Assembly: GCF_002964785.1 (NCBI RefSeq) | Contig: NZ_PQCC01000018.1 | Span: forward strand, 248,001-312,000 | DNA length: 64,000 bases | Source of the DNA: Pseudoalteromonas sp. T1lg48 | GTDB lineage: Bacteria; Pseudomonadota; Gammaproteobacteria; Enterobacterales; Alteromonadaceae | Direction: 5' to 3' | Shown here: piece by piece, positions 44,253 through 54,829 of the stretch | Position numbering within the stretch: the first letter of the stretch is position 1 | Layout: each line of letters opens with the position of its first letter | The notes under the pieces: generated by a model | Database searches by the model: none | Told to the model about the DNA's origin: nothing | The model's input: only the letters and a program-made list of their open reading frames with translations | Position numbers and translations under genes: made by a program

Positions 44253-45810
44253 TTAACCCAGTTCGTCCGAAGCGACGCGATATTTAGGATCTTCAATCAC
44301 GTTGATTTCTACCAGGTCGCGCGCCTTGTGCAACAATTCTTTACAGTCGGCGCTGACATGGCGAAGATGCAGGGTTTTGCCTGCCTTAGTGTATTTATCC
44401 GCCAAGGTGTCGATGGCTTCGATGGCGCTGTGATCTGCCACGCGACTGTGTTTGAACTCGATGATCACGTCTTTAGGGTCGTTCTTAATGTCGAACAGCT
44501 CTAAGAAATTTTTCACCGAGCCGAAGAACAATGGGCCGTGTAGCTCATACACTTTGGAGCCTTCTTCATCGAGGTAACTTTCAGTGTAAATGTGTTTCGC
44601 ATGCTGCCAGGCAAAGACCAGGGCGGAGACGATAATACCCACACAAACGGCGATGGCGAGATCAGTCGCAACGGTTACCGCACTCACTAAGAAGATCACA
44701 AAGGCATCGGATTTGGGTACCTTGCGCATAATACGGAAGCTTGACCATTCAAAGGTGCCGATCACCACCATAAACATCACCCCTACCAGCGCGGCTAGCG
44801 GGATCATTTCGATGTAGCTGGCGGCAAATAGAATAAAGACCAGTAGCAATAGCGCCGCGGTAATACCCGATAACCGACTACGACCACCGGAATTAATGTT
44901 GATCATCGACTGACCTATCATGGCACAACCACCCATTGCGCCGAAGAAACCACAGGTCACGTTGGCAGCGCCCTGACCCACACATTCTTTGTTACTGTGA
45001 CCGCGGGTATCGGTAATTTCATCGATTAGGGTCAATGTCAGCAGTGATTCAATCAAACCAATGGCCGGCCAGAATAACCGCATAAGGAAGGATGATCTTG
45101 AATGTTTCCAGGTTAAAAGGCACCTGTGGAATGTGGAATTCTGGGAAACCACCGGCTATGGTTGCGGCGCTGTCACCAGTCATGTCTTTAACAAAGTCGA
45201 TAACCGTGCGCGCGTCTAAGTCGAATCCTAATACCAGGCCCGTCACCACCACGATAGCAGCAAGGCTTGATGGAATAGCCGTTGTCAGTTTAGGTAAGAA
45301 ATGAATGATGGCCATGGTTAAAGCCACTAGGCCCAACATGGTGTACATCATCTCGCCTTGCATCCATTGCATTTGCCCGTCGTCACCTAGGACCTTAAAC
45401 TGCCCCAACTGCGCGAGGAAAATTACTATGGCTAAGCCATTTACAAAGCCCAGCATAACCGGGTGTGGCACCATACGAATAAATTTTCCGAGCTTAAATA
45501 CACCGGCCAGGATTTGCAGTATACCCATCAAGAGTACGGTCGCAAACAGGTATTCGACACCGTGGGTAATGACCAAAGAGGTCATCACCACGGCCAAAGC
45601 CCCGGTTGCACCGGAGATCATGCCCGGTCGGCCACCGATTAAAGAAGTGATAAGACCGACGATAAACGCGGCATATAAGCCAACAAGTGGGTCAACCTGA
45701 GCAACAAAAGCAAAGGCTACGGCTTCGGGCACCAGTGCTAGCGCGACGGTAAGACCCGATAAAATATCATTTTTAGCAGAGCTAGGTGCTTTGCTGAGTA
45801 AGTTAAACAT
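44253..45810 (-). pseudogene. SulP-family anion transporter with STAS domain, split by a frameshift
   Basis: The N-terminal frame (45810-45049) covers the SulP start [31 protein letters not shown] and seven or so helices, ending abnormally at AGHWFD. The C-terminal frame (up to about 45075, ending 44253) continues exactly where it should, with [19 protein letters not shown], the last helices, then the STAS domain ([16 protein letters not shown]). One extra G or C in GGCCGGCC (45062-45070) explains the break; removing it restores ILAAIGLIES. The whole is about 520 residues. Putative sulfate or bicarbonate transporter. Whether the lesion is real or an assembly error cannot be told. Confidence 0.85.
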
Positions 45811-45903
45811 TCATTCCTCGTTTGCGGTGCGATTAGAAACAAGCTGCGAAAGGGGTGCAGATTCTAGCAAAACGGTGAGAAATTAACAATTCAGCAAAGA
45901 GTT

Positions 45904-45924
45904 AGGCGACCAATATGGTCGCCT
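45904..45924. terminator. Hairpin after the Lrp/AsnC gene
   Basis: AGGCGACC (45904-45911) and GGTCGCCT (45917-45924) with a 5-base loop; no long T-run on either strand, so strength is doubtful. Confidence 0.5.
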
Positions 45925-45935
45925 TCTAATAAGGT

Positions 45936-46394
45936 TTATAGAGGCAGAGACGTGGTGCGCTTCACACAGGTCATGGTGACGTTAGAATGCACCTCTTGCA
46001 CATACGGCAGGCTGAGTAAATTATCACGAACAAACAACTCATAGCCTTCAATGCCCTTGGAGATAATGCGCAGCATAAAGTCCATGGTGCCGGCCATAGT
46101 GTAACACTCGGTGACCTCATCATAGCTCATGATCAATTCTTCAAATTGTGCCAATTGATCACGCCCATGATTAGATAAACGCACATGGGCATAGACCAGC
46201 ATATCAAAGCCGAGCTTTTTCTCATCGAGTAACGCAACTTTCCCCTTGATATAACCCTCTTGCTCCAAACGGGCAATACGGCGCCAGCAAGGCGATTGCG
46301 ACAAGCCGACTTGGTCGGCAATTTCTGCAGTAGAGAGACTGGCATCTTGCTGCAACAGCGCCAGTATCTGGCGATCAACTTGATTTAATGACAT
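45936..46394 (-). CDS. Lrp/AsnC-family transcriptional regulator
   Basis: 152 residues. N-terminal helix-turn-helix (about 4-60: LNQVDRQILALLQQDASLSTAEIADQVGLSQSPCWRRIARLEQEGYI) and C-terminal RAM ligand domain (about 65-145, with MAGTMDFMLRI). It has the LSQSPCWRRI recognition-helix sequence seen in Lrp-like members, but is shorter than Lrp. The target is unknown. No divergently transcribed amino-acid gene is adjacent. Confidence 0.9.
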   Translation of the reverse strand: MSLNQVDRQILALLQQDASLSTAEIADQVGLSQSPCWRRIARLEQEGYIKGKVALLDEKKLGFDMLVYAHVRLSNHGRDQLAQFEELIMSYDEVTECYTMAGTMDFMLRIISKGIEGYELFVRDNLLSLPYVQEVHSNVTMTCVKRTTSLPL

Positions 46395-46482
46395 TGATTT
46401 TTCTTATTCTTTATTTAATTAGGTAAAATTATACACAATCCTACGGGGATCGTCTTGTTTTTTGGGGTTAACCCGAATTAAG

Positions 46483-47129
46483 TTAGCCAAAACGCCCGCT
46501 GATAAAAGGGTTAGTGGCTCGTTCATGGCCCACCGTGGTGTTTTCACCATGACCACTTAAGATGACAAAATCATCCGCCAAAGACAAGACCTCACCTTGT
46601 ATGCTGGCAATCAGTGTGGGCGCATCGCCTCTAGGGAAATCCGTGCGCCCTATCGACCCTTTAAAAATCACATCCCCTACCAGTGCTTGCTTCGCCTTAT
46701 GCTCAACAAAAATAACATGGCCCGGTGTATGACCCGGACAATGGCGCACCTCAAAATTAAGCTCACCTAGGGTTAAGGTATCGCCATGGCGCAACCAGGT
46801 CGTTGGCAAGAATGCCGGACGAGGCGCAAAACGAACATCTGCGCCTGTTGTGGTAGTGCATCAAACCAAAACTGCTCGTCGATATGTGGACCGATTATCT
46901 CTATGTTATAGGCACGAGCAAGCTCGTCCGCCGCACCAACATGGTCCAGGTGACCATGGGTAAGCCATATTGCCTCGGGCACCAGGCCAAGCTCATTAAG
47001 TGTGGTCACTATTTTTTGTACATCGCCGCCGGGGTCCACTACGGCGGTCTTTTTGCTTTTTTCACATACCAGAATACGGCAATTTTGTTGAAAAGGTGTC
47101 ACCGGCACCGTGTGTATATTTATCGTCAT
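46483..47129 (-). pseudogene. MBL-fold metallohydrolase (YcbL/glyoxalase II-like), split by a frameshift
   Basis: First frame (47129-46773): PVTPFQQNCRILVCE and the metal motif THGHLDHVGAA, ending out of frame after QQAQMF. Second frame (46809-46483): TTWLRHGD, RHCPGHTPGHVIFVE, GDVIFKGSIGRTDFPRGD and SGHGENTTVGHERATNPF, the normal second half. One missing base near 46831-46836 (ATGTTCGTTTTG should read ATGTTCGGTTTTG) rejoins them as MFGFAPRPAFLPTTWLRHGD. The restored product is about 215 residues, the YcbL length. Such enzymes bind two metal ions and hydrolyse thioesters. Confidence 0.85.
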
Positions 47130-47147
47130 GGTTAACTATCTATTCTT

Positions 47148-48917
47148 TCAGTACTGCATTAACACAGGGTAATTTAAGTATTGCTGATCATAATAAGGGC
47201 TTTGTTGATAAAGCCAAGCCCGACGTGCTTCTGCATCCTGAGCAAACGCCTTATCCTTCAGTTTTTGCTCATATTTTGCTTTGATATCGGGAGCGGTTGA
47301 CAGCATCTGCTGTGCATAAGGGGCTAAGGCATAATTTTCAACATACTCGGTGCGCTGAAAGAGGCTGTGGAAAAAGCCCCACTGCAATAAGGAATCCGGT
47401 GCATCCGGGTGCAACAGATGGGTGGCTAACAGGCCCAATGCCTGGTTTGTGTCTACCTTTACCCAATTCTCATCGAGACGCACATTAACCTGGGCGTATT
47501 TAAGTTGAGGAGTAACGCGAAATCGCCCTTCAAACGGCGCCTTGGCAAATTCATGACTGGTTATGCTTGCTTGAACTAGCGGCAAGGTGACTGGGGTTGT
47601 CATGGCATCGACATGTACGCCCTGAATGGTTAGTACCTCCAAGGCCTGTGCATATTGACGAGGTATATAAAACGCTTTGGGGATATCTACCTTGGCTTTA
47701 ACCTCTTTTTGCCAGTAAACAGGCAGTTTTTGATATTCATGCGCTTTGCCCAGATAGCGAATCTCAAGGGCACCGGTCACATCACTGGTATAATGCTCAT
47801 AGGCTATCCCCTTAAAGGAAATATAATCCGGCTCGGTGGCATAACCTCGCGCCACCACCAAGTCCGTGTATTCCTCCTTAATTGAACCTGCTACCGCCTT
47901 CGCAAGGTCTTTACCGTGCTTTGCTAACGCCTCGATGGCGCCGTCTAATAGCACGTAGGTGCCGAGTACCCTTTGTTTGTAAGGCTTTAAGGAATGGTTC
48001 TCAACTAAGATGGTGGGCAGATGACGAAGCTCTCCCCAACCATTGGAGTAACGAGGACCGGCAACCCAACCAGCCAGACCCTTTGAAAACTCCATCTTGT
48101 CCATCACAAACACCAGCGGCCCGGGAATATGGCCCTGCTCTTCAAGCCTGGCATGGATAATGGGTGCCACGAATTTGTCCATGGCCTGGGCCACCTTAGG
48201 TGTGGCGCTGACAAAATCCGGGTTGTAGCCGTAAGTAATATCGTACTGGTAATCAGCGCCGTCGGTAACATGCACGTCTATATATAAATCCGGCTGATAG
48301 ATGTTGACCACATTGGCTATGGCGCGAACGCCTGGGGTGTCTAACTTGGTGTAGTCGCGATTTAAATTAAGATTCTGGCCATTGGTGCGAAAGCCCATCA
48401 CCCTCGGGCCGCGTTGATTTATGCGATTAAAAGCACTGCTGCGCTCATGACCATCGACATTTAAAATAGGAATGAATAACAGGTTGACGCTGTTGAGAAT
48501 GTCTGGACGCGCACCGTTGGCGATGTCTCGAAGAAGCATAAAACCGGCGTCTTTGCCGTCTATCTCTCCGCTGTGAATTCCGGCTTGGATCAGCAAGGTG
48601 GGTTTACTGTCTGCGGCGACCTGCTTTGCAGTGGTAAATCCTTCTTTGGAGGCGAGCAACATACGTATATCACGCCCGGCATCACTTTTACCAATAGTCA
48701 CTATGTGAAACTGGGCGCCATGCGCCTGCGCTAACTTGGCCATATAGGCCATGGTATTTTCATAATTAGGGGAGTCTACCCCCAGGGAGCGTTCGAAATC
48801 TGTGAGCAAGGGCCCCTGGGTTTGCATCAGCGCTTCGCTTTGTCCCCGCCAGGGAATTAACGGCGGCAGGTGCGCATCCTGGCTTAGGGCTAGGGTAAGT
48901 AAAAAGGACGTTAGCAT
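47148..48917 (-). CDS. M14-family zinc carboxypeptidase, exported
   Basis: 589 residues. Short N-terminal signal (MLTSFLLTLALSQDA). Zinc ligands His115 and Glu118 in GIHSGEIDGKDAG and a later His in IDVHVTDGADYQYD; the catalytic Glu in TILVENHSLKPYKQRV. A C-terminal region of about 230 residues follows the catalytic domain, of unknown role. Removes C-terminal residues or acts on cell-wall peptides. Ends 18 bases before the MBL gene, on the same strand. Confidence 0.88.
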   Translation of the reverse strand: MLTSFLLTLALSQDAHLPPLIPWRGQSEALMQTQGPLLTDFERSLGVDSPNYENTMAYMAKLAQAHGAQFHIVTIGKSDAGRDIRMLLASKEGFTTAKQVAADSKPTLLIQAGIHSGEIDGKDAGFMLLRDIANGARPDILNSVNLLFIPILNVDGHERSSAFNRINQRGPRVMGFRTNGQNLNLNRDYTKLDTPGVRAIANVVNIYQPDLYIDVHVTDGADYQYDITYGYNPDFVSATPKVAQAMDKFVAPIIHARLEEQGHIPGPLVFVMDKMEFSKGLAGWVAGPRYSNGWGELRHLPTILVENHSLKPYKQRVLGTYVLLDGAIEALAKHGKDLAKAVAGSIKEEYTDLVVARGYATEPDYISFKGIAYEHYTSDVTGALEIRYLGKAHEYQKLPVYWQKEVKAKVDIPKAFYIPRQYAQALEVLTIQGVHVDAMTTPVTLPLVQASITSHEFAKAPFEGRFRVTPQLKYAQVNVRLDENWVKVDTNQALGLLATHLLHPDAPDSLLQWGFFHSLFQRTEYVENYALAPYAQQMLSTAPDIKAKYEQKLKDKAFAQDAEARRAWLYQQSPYYDQQYLNYPVLMQY

Positions 48918-49038
48918 AATAAGCTCTTGTTATTCTTATAAGTGCTTTTGAGTATAACAAGCTAAAACAAACACTGGCGAGGGCTGCGACGAAATGGTAG
49001 TTTTCTCGCACAAGGATGCAAACACCCTAATATTCACC

Positions 49039-49866
49039 ATGAAAACCATACTAATTACCGGCTGCTCTAGCGGCATTGGCTATTACTGCGCGCAACAACT
49101 GCAAAAGCGTGGCTATGATGTGATTGCCAGCTGCCGTGCCTTAGAGGATGTACGTAAGCTCAATGCTCAAGGTATTACCTGCGTACATCTTGATTACAGT
49201 GACCCTCAATCCATAGAGCAAGGCCTGCAAGATGCCCTCGCCTATAGCGGCGGAAAGCTCGATGCGCTGTTTAATAATGGCGCCTATGGCCAGCCTGGTG
49301 CCGTTGAAGATTTACCTGTCGATGCATTGCGTAGGCAGTTTGAAACCAATGTATTCGGCTGGCATCACCTCACCCAACTGGTGTGTAAAAAGATGCGTCA
49401 GCAAGGGCATGGCCGTATTATCCAGAATTCGTCCGTACTTGGCCTTGTGACCTTACCCTACCGAGGGGCTTATAACGCCAGTAAATTCGCCTTGGAAGGA
49501 CTTACAGACACGCTGCGGCTGGAGCTCAAAGGCAGCGGTGTTCATGTTTCGCTGATAGAGCCTGGCCCCATCACCTCTAAGTTTCGCGATAATGCGCTGC
49601 AGGCGTTTTTAAGCTCGGGTATAAACATTGAAACCAGTGCGCACAGAGAAAACTATCTAGCTCAACAGCGCAGATTGGAGTCTGCAACTGGCCCACAACC
49701 CTTCACGCTAGGCCCCGAGGCCGTTTATAAACGTTTAGTACATGCCCTTGAATCGCAGCGCCCGCAGGCGCGTTACTATGTCACCACACCAACCTATTTA
49801 TTTGGCTTTTTAAAGCGTATCTTGCCCATAGGTTGGATGGATTGGGTGCTCACTAAATCCCGCTAA
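49039..49866 (+). CDS. Short-chain dehydrogenase/reductase
   Basis: 275 residues from the ATG at 49039 (MKTILITGCSSGIG); the frame reaches 48994 without support. Cofactor motif TGCSSGIG, NNGAYG, catalytic Ser in NSSVLGLV and Tyr-x-x-x-Lys in YNASKFALEG. The C-terminal phrase about ARYYVTTPTYLFGFLKRILP resembles the oxidoreductases of the 'classical' type acting on hydrophobic substrates, but the substrate is unknown. Divergent from the M14 gene. Confidence 0.88.
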   Translation: MKTILITGCSSGIGYYCAQQLQKRGYDVIASCRALEDVRKLNAQGITCVHLDYSDPQSIEQGLQDALAYSGGKLDALFNNGAYGQPGAVEDLPVDALRRQFETNVFGWHHLTQLVCKKMRQQGHGRIIQNSSVLGLVTLPYRGAYNASKFALEGLTDTLRLELKGSGVHVSLIEPGPITSKFRDNALQAFLSSGINIETSAHRENYLAQQRRLESATGPQPFTLGPEAVYKRLVHALESQRPQARYYVTTPTYLFGFLKRILPIGWMDWVLTKSR

Positions 49867-49886
49867 CATGAATTTTAGGCAATAAA

Positions 49887-49908
49887 AAAGGAGCCATTAG
49901 GCTCCTTT
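49887..49908 (-). terminator. Terminator of the thrS-infC-rpmI-rplT block
   Basis: AAAGGAGCC (49887-49895) and GGCTCCTTT (49900-49908) around ATTA; on the minus strand a run of T follows. Confidence 0.85.
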
Positions 49909-49923
49909 CTCTGCTAACACAAA

Positions 49924-50283
49924 TTAAGCTTCTAGGCCTTCTTTAGCCTTAGCTACTAGTGCTGCAAATGCAGTTTGGTCATAAACAGCGATGTCTGCAA
50001 GGATCTTACGGTCGATCTCTACAGAAGTCTTCTTAAGACCGTTGATGAAACGGCTGTAAGACAAACCATTTTGACGAGCTGCGGCGTTGATACGAGCAAT
50101 CCATAGTTGACGGAAAGTACGTTTCTTCGCACGACGGTCACGGTAAGCGTATTGACCCGCTTTAGTAACCGCTTGGAAAGCTACGCGGTAAACACGTGAA
50201 CGTGCACCGTAGTAACCTTTAGCTTGCTTTAAAACTTTCTTGTGACGTGCGCGCGCGATAGTACCGCGTTTTACTCTTGCCAT
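49924..50283 (-). CDS. rplT: Large ribosomal subunit protein bL20
   Basis: 119 residues, highly basic, starting [23 protein letters not shown] and containing [16 protein letters not shown], characteristic of L20. Needed for early 50S assembly and, in related bacteria, represses rpmI-rplT translation by binding the mRNA leader. 15 bases after rpmI. Confidence 0.98.
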   Translation of the reverse strand: MARVKRGTIARARHKKVLKQAKGYYGARSRVYRVAFQAVTKAGQYAYRDRRAKKRTFRQLWIARINAAARQNGLSYSRFINGLKKTSVEIDRKILADIAVYDQTAFAALVAKAKEGLEA

Positions 50284-50298
50284 TATTCTATACCCCTA

Positions 50299-50499
50299 TT
50301 AAGCGAATGGTAACATACGAGAAACTAAGCCGTGGTCGTTCTTGTGAACCATTAGCTTAGGACGTAGGTGAAGCTTACGCTTAGAGGTTTTCTTAGTCAG
50401 AATGTGACGAAGGTGCGCCTGTTTACGCTTGAAACCGCCAGAAGCAGTTTTCTTGAAGCGCTTAGCAGCGCCACGGTGTGTTTTTAGCTTATAAGCCAT
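50299..50499 (-). CDS. rpmI: Large ribosomal subunit protein bL35
   Basis: 66 residues, basic, [21 protein letters not shown] and a [25 protein letters not shown] end. GGAG precedes the ATG. Cotranscribed with rplT and, through the 208-base gap upstream, probably with infC. Confidence 0.98.
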   Translation of the reverse strand: MAYKLKTHRGAAKRFKKTASGGFKRKQAHLRHILTKKTSKRKLHLRPKLMVHKNDHGLVSRMLPFA

Positions 50500-50587
50500 T
50501 GCAATAACTCCAATTGATATTGCTTAAATTTAGCAAGCAGGCGTCCAGCTTACGCTGACACTTTATTGGCCTAACTTACTCCCAAAA

Positions 50588-50627
50588 CCGGTGAAGGGAC
50601 TTAAAAAGTCCCCTACTTTCAACCGGA
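50588..50627 (-). promoter_or_regulatory. Structured leader upstream of rpmI (candidate L20 control element)
   Basis: Nested stems: an inner GGGACTT/AAGTCCC and an outer CCGGTGAA/TTTCAACCGG with a small bulge, in the infC-rpmI gap. No T-run, so it is not a simple terminator. Its position fits a ribosomal-protein mRNA control structure; this is inferred, not demonstrated. Confidence 0.45.
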
Positions 50628-50707
50628 TAGATACAGGTGCTAAATAAATTACCGAAGTAACCCAAGTAGCTTGTAAACCTGCACTAAATCTTAAGGCGCG
50701 CAGTATA

Positions 50708-51253
50708 CTATTTTTTAGCCACTGGCGCTAGCATCATAATCATTTGACGACCTTCGACTTTCTTAGGGAAAGACTCACAGGTTGCCAAATCTTCTAAATC
50801 CGTCTTGATGCGGTTTAGAAGCTCGATACCGATCTCTTGGTGGGCCATTTCACGGCCACGGAAGCGGATAGTTACTTTCGCTTTATCGCCAGCTTCTAAG
50901 AACTTGCGAAGGTTACGAAGCTTAACCTGGTAGTCACCAATGTCAGTACCCGGACGGAATTTAATTTCCTTAATCTGGATTTGCTTTTGCTTCTTCTTCT
51001 GTTCTTTTTGTGCCTTGCTCTTCTCGAAAATGAACTTACCGTAGTCCATAACCTTACAAACAGGTGGCTCAGCATTAGGGCTGATCTCAACGAGATCGAC
51101 ACCAGCTTCTTCCGCCAATGACAACGCTTCACTTAAAGACACAATGCCTGCTTGCTCACCGTCAAAGCCAATTAGTCGAACTTCTTTTGCCGTGATGTCT
51201 TCGTTAATACGATTTTTTTGAGTCGTTTGTTGACCCTTTTTTCCGCCTCTAAT
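50708..51253 (-). CDS. infC: Translation initiation factor IF-3
   Basis: 181 residues from an ATT start at 51253. The sequence from this codon ([18 protein letters not shown]) aligns with Escherichia coli IF-3, whose AUU start is the basis of its autoregulation, and GGAGG lies eight bases upstream. Upstream codons contain no ATG in frame. [39 protein letters not shown] and the C-terminal [11 protein letters not shown]... are family signatures. It follows thrS as in E. coli. Confidence 0.97.
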   Translation of the reverse strand: MRGGKKGQQTTQKNRINEDITAKEVRLIGFDGEQAGIVSLSEALSLAEEAGVDLVEISPNAEPPVCKVMDYGKFIFEKSKAQKEQKKKQKQIQIKEIKFRPGTDIGDYQVKLRNLRKFLEAGDKAKVTIRFRGREMAHQEIGIELLNRIKTDLEDLATCESFPKKVEGRQMIMMLAPVAKK

Positions 51254-51281
51254 GGTACGTTCCTCCAAGAATATTAAAAAC

Positions 51282-51322
51282 AAAAAAGGGTGTTACCGTT
51301 AGTATTTGGCACACCCTTTTTC
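51282..51322. terminator. Hairpin between thrS and infC
   Basis: AAAAAGGGTGT pairs with ACACCCTTTTT around a 17-base loop; T-rich tails on both strands. On the minus strand it can end or attenuate transcription between thrS and infC. Confidence 0.6.
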
Positions 51323-51331
51323 CATCACAGA

Positions 51332-53242
51332 CTAGCGTCTATTCTTAATTTCATCTGCGATTTTTGTAATAAAGTCATCGACTTTAAACTTGCCCAGGTC
51401 TTCACCTGTACGTGTCCTCACTGCGACTTCTTGTTGTTCAACTTCTTTGTCGCCAACAACTAATAAGTAAGGTATACGTTTTAAAGTATGTTCGCGAATT
51501 TTAAAGCCAATTTTCTCATTTCTCAAGTCGGCTGCGGCACGAATGCCCAGTTTATTTAATTTTTGTACAACTTCTTGCACATAATCCGCCTGCTTATCGG
51601 TGATATTCATCAATACCACCTGCTTTGGCGCCAACCAAGTTGGGAATAAACCAGCGTATTCTTCGGTCAAAATACCGATAAAGCGCTCGATTGAACCGAG
51701 AATCGCACGGTGGATCATCACCGGTGTGCGACGGTCGTTATTTTCGGCAACATAAGTTGCACCTAAACGGCCCGGCAACATGAAATCTAATTGCACAGTA
51801 CCACACTGCCATGCACGTTCCAAACAATCATATAGCGTAAACTCAATTTTTGGTCCGTAGAAGGCACCTTCGCCAGGCAAGTATTCAAATTCAATATTTT
51901 TGTCGGTCAGCGCCTGAGCCAGTGCTTGCTCGGCTTTACCCCAAAGTGCATCCTCACCGATACGTTGCTCTGGGCGGGTTGACAGCTTAACCACGATTTT
52001 TTCAAAACCGAAAGTTGAATAGGTGTCGTATACCATGTCGATACACGCGGCTACTTCATCAAGAATTTGCTCTTCGGTACAGAAAATATGGGCATCGTCT
52101 TGGGTAAAACCACGCACACGCATCAGGCCATGTAAGGCACCCGACGGCTCATTACGGTGACAACAACCAAATTCGGCCATACGCAATGGCAGGTCACGAT
52201 AAGATTTCAATCCCTGGTTAAAGATCTGTACGTGACCCGGACAGTTCATAGGTTTAATCGCGTATTCGCGCTTTTCCGACTCAGTGGTGAACATGGCATC
52301 GCCATATTTGTCCCAGTGGCCAGATTTTTCCCAAAGCACACGGTCCATCATCAATGGGCCTTTTACTTCTTCGTAATCGTACTCGCGTAGTTTTTCACGA
52401 ACGAAATCTTCCAGTTCGCGGTAAATGCTCCAGCCATCGTTATGCCAGAATACCATGCCCGGCGCTTCTTCTTGCCAGTGCCATAGGTCGAGTGCTTTAC
52501 CGATTTTACGGTGATCGCGCTTTTCTGCTTCTTCTAAACGCTGTAGATAACCTTTAAGTTGCTTTTTGTCGCCCCAGGCTGTGCCGTAGATACGTTGCAG
52601 CATCTTGTTATCAGAGTCGCCGCGCCAGTATGCGCCGGCAACCTTCATTAGTTTAAAGTGCTGACAGAAAGACATGTTCGGTACGTGAGGACCGCGACAC
52701 ATGTCGACATACTCTTCGTGATGATATAAGCCAGGACGGTCATCTTTTGCGATGTTTTCGTCAAGGATTTCCATCTTGTAGGTCTCGCCGCGCGCAGCAA
52801 AGGTCTCACGCGCTTCTTGCCAGCTCACGGTCTTCTTAACTACATCGTATTTGGTTTTCGCAAGCTCTAGCATGCGCTTCTCTAACGCTTCAAGATCTTC
52901 TTGGGTCAGCGAGTGCTCCATATCAACATCGTAGTAAAAGCCGTTGTCGATAGTTGGACCAATCGCCATTTTTGCATCAGGATAAAGCTGCTTAATGGCG
53001 TGGCCAATAAGGTGTGCACAAGAGTGGCGAATAATTTCTAAACCATCTTCGTCTTTGGCGGTGATAATTTCTAAACGCGCATCTTCGGTGATTAGATCGC
53101 AGGCATCAACGCGCTCACCATTAACGCGACCAGCGATGGTTGCTTTGGCCAGGCCCGGGCCGATGTCGTTAGCGACATCCATTGTTGAAACTGGGTTATC
53201 AAAAATACGCTGACTACCGTCAGGAAGAGTAATTACAGGCAT
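51332..53242 (-). CDS. thrS: Threonyl-tRNA synthetase
   Basis: 636 residues from the ATG at 53242 ([17 protein letters not shown] upstream); the frame extends to 53341 without support. TGS and editing domains (first about 240 residues, including the editing HxxxH in [14 protein letters not shown]), then the class II catalytic core with [10 protein letters not shown] and zinc ligands, and the anticodon-binding domain with a C-terminal [15 protein letters not shown]. Charges tRNA(Thr). Heads the infC-rpmI-rplT block. Confidence 0.98.
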   Translation of the reverse strand: MPVITLPDGSQRIFDNPVSTMDVANDIGPGLAKATIAGRVNGERVDACDLITEDARLEIITAKDEDGLEIIRHSCAHLIGHAIKQLYPDAKMAIGPTIDNGFYYDVDMEHSLTQEDLEALEKRMLELAKTKYDVVKKTVSWQEARETFAARGETYKMEILDENIAKDDRPGLYHHEEYVDMCRGPHVPNMSFCQHFKLMKVAGAYWRGDSDNKMLQRIYGTAWGDKKQLKGYLQRLEEAEKRDHRKIGKALDLWHWQEEAPGMVFWHNDGWSIYRELEDFVREKLREYDYEEVKGPLMMDRVLWEKSGHWDKYGDAMFTTESEKREYAIKPMNCPGHVQIFNQGLKSYRDLPLRMAEFGCCHRNEPSGALHGLMRVRGFTQDDAHIFCTEEQILDEVAACIDMVYDTYSTFGFEKIVVKLSTRPEQRIGEDALWGKAEQALAQALTDKNIEFEYLPGEGAFYGPKIEFTLYDCLERAWQCGTVQLDFMLPGRLGATYVAENNDRRTPVMIHRAILGSIERFIGILTEEYAGLFPTWLAPKQVVLMNITDKQADYVQEVVQKLNKLGIRAAADLRNEKIGFKIREHTLKRIPYLLVVGDKEVEQQEVAVRTRTGEDLGKFKVDDFITKIADEIKNRR

Positions 53243-53492
53243 GTTTTGTCCTTTTACAGTGGTGACACCTACGCCGCGCCACTTGTAGTAAGTTATATTT
53301 AATCGATTTAATTCATAATCAACGCTTATACCAACAAGCATTGCGATGATACTGCTGCGTCCTTTAGCGAGCGCAAGCGGTTATTCTCGCGTGCCCCGCA
53401 TCCAAATTCAAGGCTCTGGGAATAATTTTATTCCATTGTTTTTACACCATCTCTGATATACTAGAGGCCATTGAATACAAAGGCGATATAAC

Positions 53493-53933
53493 ATGAATAC
53501 CTGTGGTGTAGAAATTAAAGGCAGCGAAGTGCTGCTTTGCTTATTATCAAAAGACAATGACGTTTTCGACATTCGCGATGTACGACAAACACGTTTTGTA
53601 CTTAGTGATGCCGACGACACCGAGCAAGTACAAAAGTTTTACCGTGATTTTAAAAAGCTGATGGAAGATTATGGGGTGGATTCAATTGCCATTAAAGGTC
53701 GCCCACATAAAGGCAAATTCGCCGGTGGTGCAGTAGGCTTTAAAATGGAAGCAGCACTGCAGCTTATTAGCGAGCTAGATGTGCGCGTTATCAATGCCAC
53801 CGCCATGAAAGAGCAACTTAAGCGCAACCCTATCCCCATAGATTTTGAAGAAACCGGCCTCAAAAAGTTCCAAGAGCAAGCATTTAACACCGCCTATGTG
53901 TACATAATGCAGCGCACCTACGCCAAGGACTAG
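53493..53933 (+). CDS. DUF3010 family protein
   Basis: 146 residues. Matches the DUF3010 family, common in marine gammaproteobacteria: MNTCGVEIKGSEVLLCLL, SIAIKGRPHKGKFAGGAVGFKMEAALQL and KLK-type C-terminus with EQAFNTAYVYI. The fold resembles a ribonuclease H-like domain in my reading; no function is known. It lies just upstream of a terminator and mntP. Confidence 0.88.
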   Translation: MNTCGVEIKGSEVLLCLLSKDNDVFDIRDVRQTRFVLSDADDTEQVQKFYRDFKKLMEDYGVDSIAIKGRPHKGKFAGGAVGFKMEAALQLISELDVRVINATAMKEQLKRNPIPIDFEETGLKKFQEQAFNTAYVYIMQRTYAKD

Positions 53934-53952
53934 TGTCGGACTGGTTATCGAT

Positions 53953-53981
53953 AGGCCGCACTGCTTAAAGCGGCCTTTTTT
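53953..53981 (+). terminator. Terminator after the DUF3010 gene
   Basis: AGGCCGC (53953-53959) and GCGGCCT (53970-53976) with a following T-run. Confidence 0.85.
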
Positions 53982-54029
53982 CTATGTGAAGAACTAAATT
54001 TTAACATTCCTCTTGATGCGAGTTTTCTC

Positions 54030-54569
54030 ATGATTGAAGTTTTTATCTTGGCCGTCGCGCTGAGTATGGATGCGTTTGCCGTATCTATCGGACTTGGGTC
54101 AAAGCATATGACCCTGACCCGTTCCCTGGCACTCAAAGCTGGCATTTATTTTGGTCTATTTCAGGGTCTCATGCCGCTAATTGGTTATCTTGGCGGAAAA
54201 GGCGTACTCGGCTGGGTTGAAGACTATGCTCACTGGATAGCGTTCGGCTTGCTACTGCTTATTGGTGCAAAAATGATTTATGAAGCCCTGAGCGAAGGCA
54301 TTGAAGAAGACATTGCACAAATCACCCACAAGGTCATGCTGTTGCTCGCCATTGCCACCAGTATTGATGCCATGGCGGCCGGATTTACATTGACCCTACT
54401 CGATGTCCATCCATTATTAGCCTGTACAATTATCGGAGTGGTCACCCTGGTGTTCAGCTTCGCCGGTGTATTTGTAGGATCAAGAAGCGGCACCTGGTTA
54501 GAAAGCAAAGCGGAATTGCTCGGTGGTGTGGTGTTGATCCTCATCGGGTTTAAAATACTGCTCGTCTAA
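54030..54569 (+). CDS. mntP: Putative manganese efflux pump MntP
   Basis: 179 residues with six predicted helices and the two Asp-containing family motifs ([12 protein letters not shown] near residue 13 and [12 protein letters not shown] near 110). Exports Mn2+. No yybP-ykoY riboswitch is seen in the 96-base gap upstream, unlike some relatives. Confidence 0.94.
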   Translation: MIEVFILAVALSMDAFAVSIGLGSKHMTLTRSLALKAGIYFGLFQGLMPLIGYLGGKGVLGWVEDYAHWIAFGLLLLIGAKMIYEALSEGIEEDIAQITHKVMLLLAIATSIDAMAAGFTLTLLDVHPLLACTIIGVVTLVFSFAGVFVGSRSGTWLESKAELLGGVVLILIGFKILLV

Positions 54570-54829
54570 ATCTGCTTTAGAGCGAATTTGGCCCATTCCC
54601 TTTGCGGTGGGCCAGTGTGCTTATGTGCCTCTTTGCCCCTCCTTCCATTAACCCCCCTCCCCTTGGCGTTTGACTTTGTCGACAGCCAGATACATCTTTA
54701 GTCGTAAACACGGTTAAAAACGTCTTTTTTAATGGCACGTGTCGACAATCTATGATTGAGTAGCTTATGTACTATGCGTTACGAGCATTTCGTTGCGACA
54801 ACATAACTTTTGCGCCAAGGAGGCACAGT

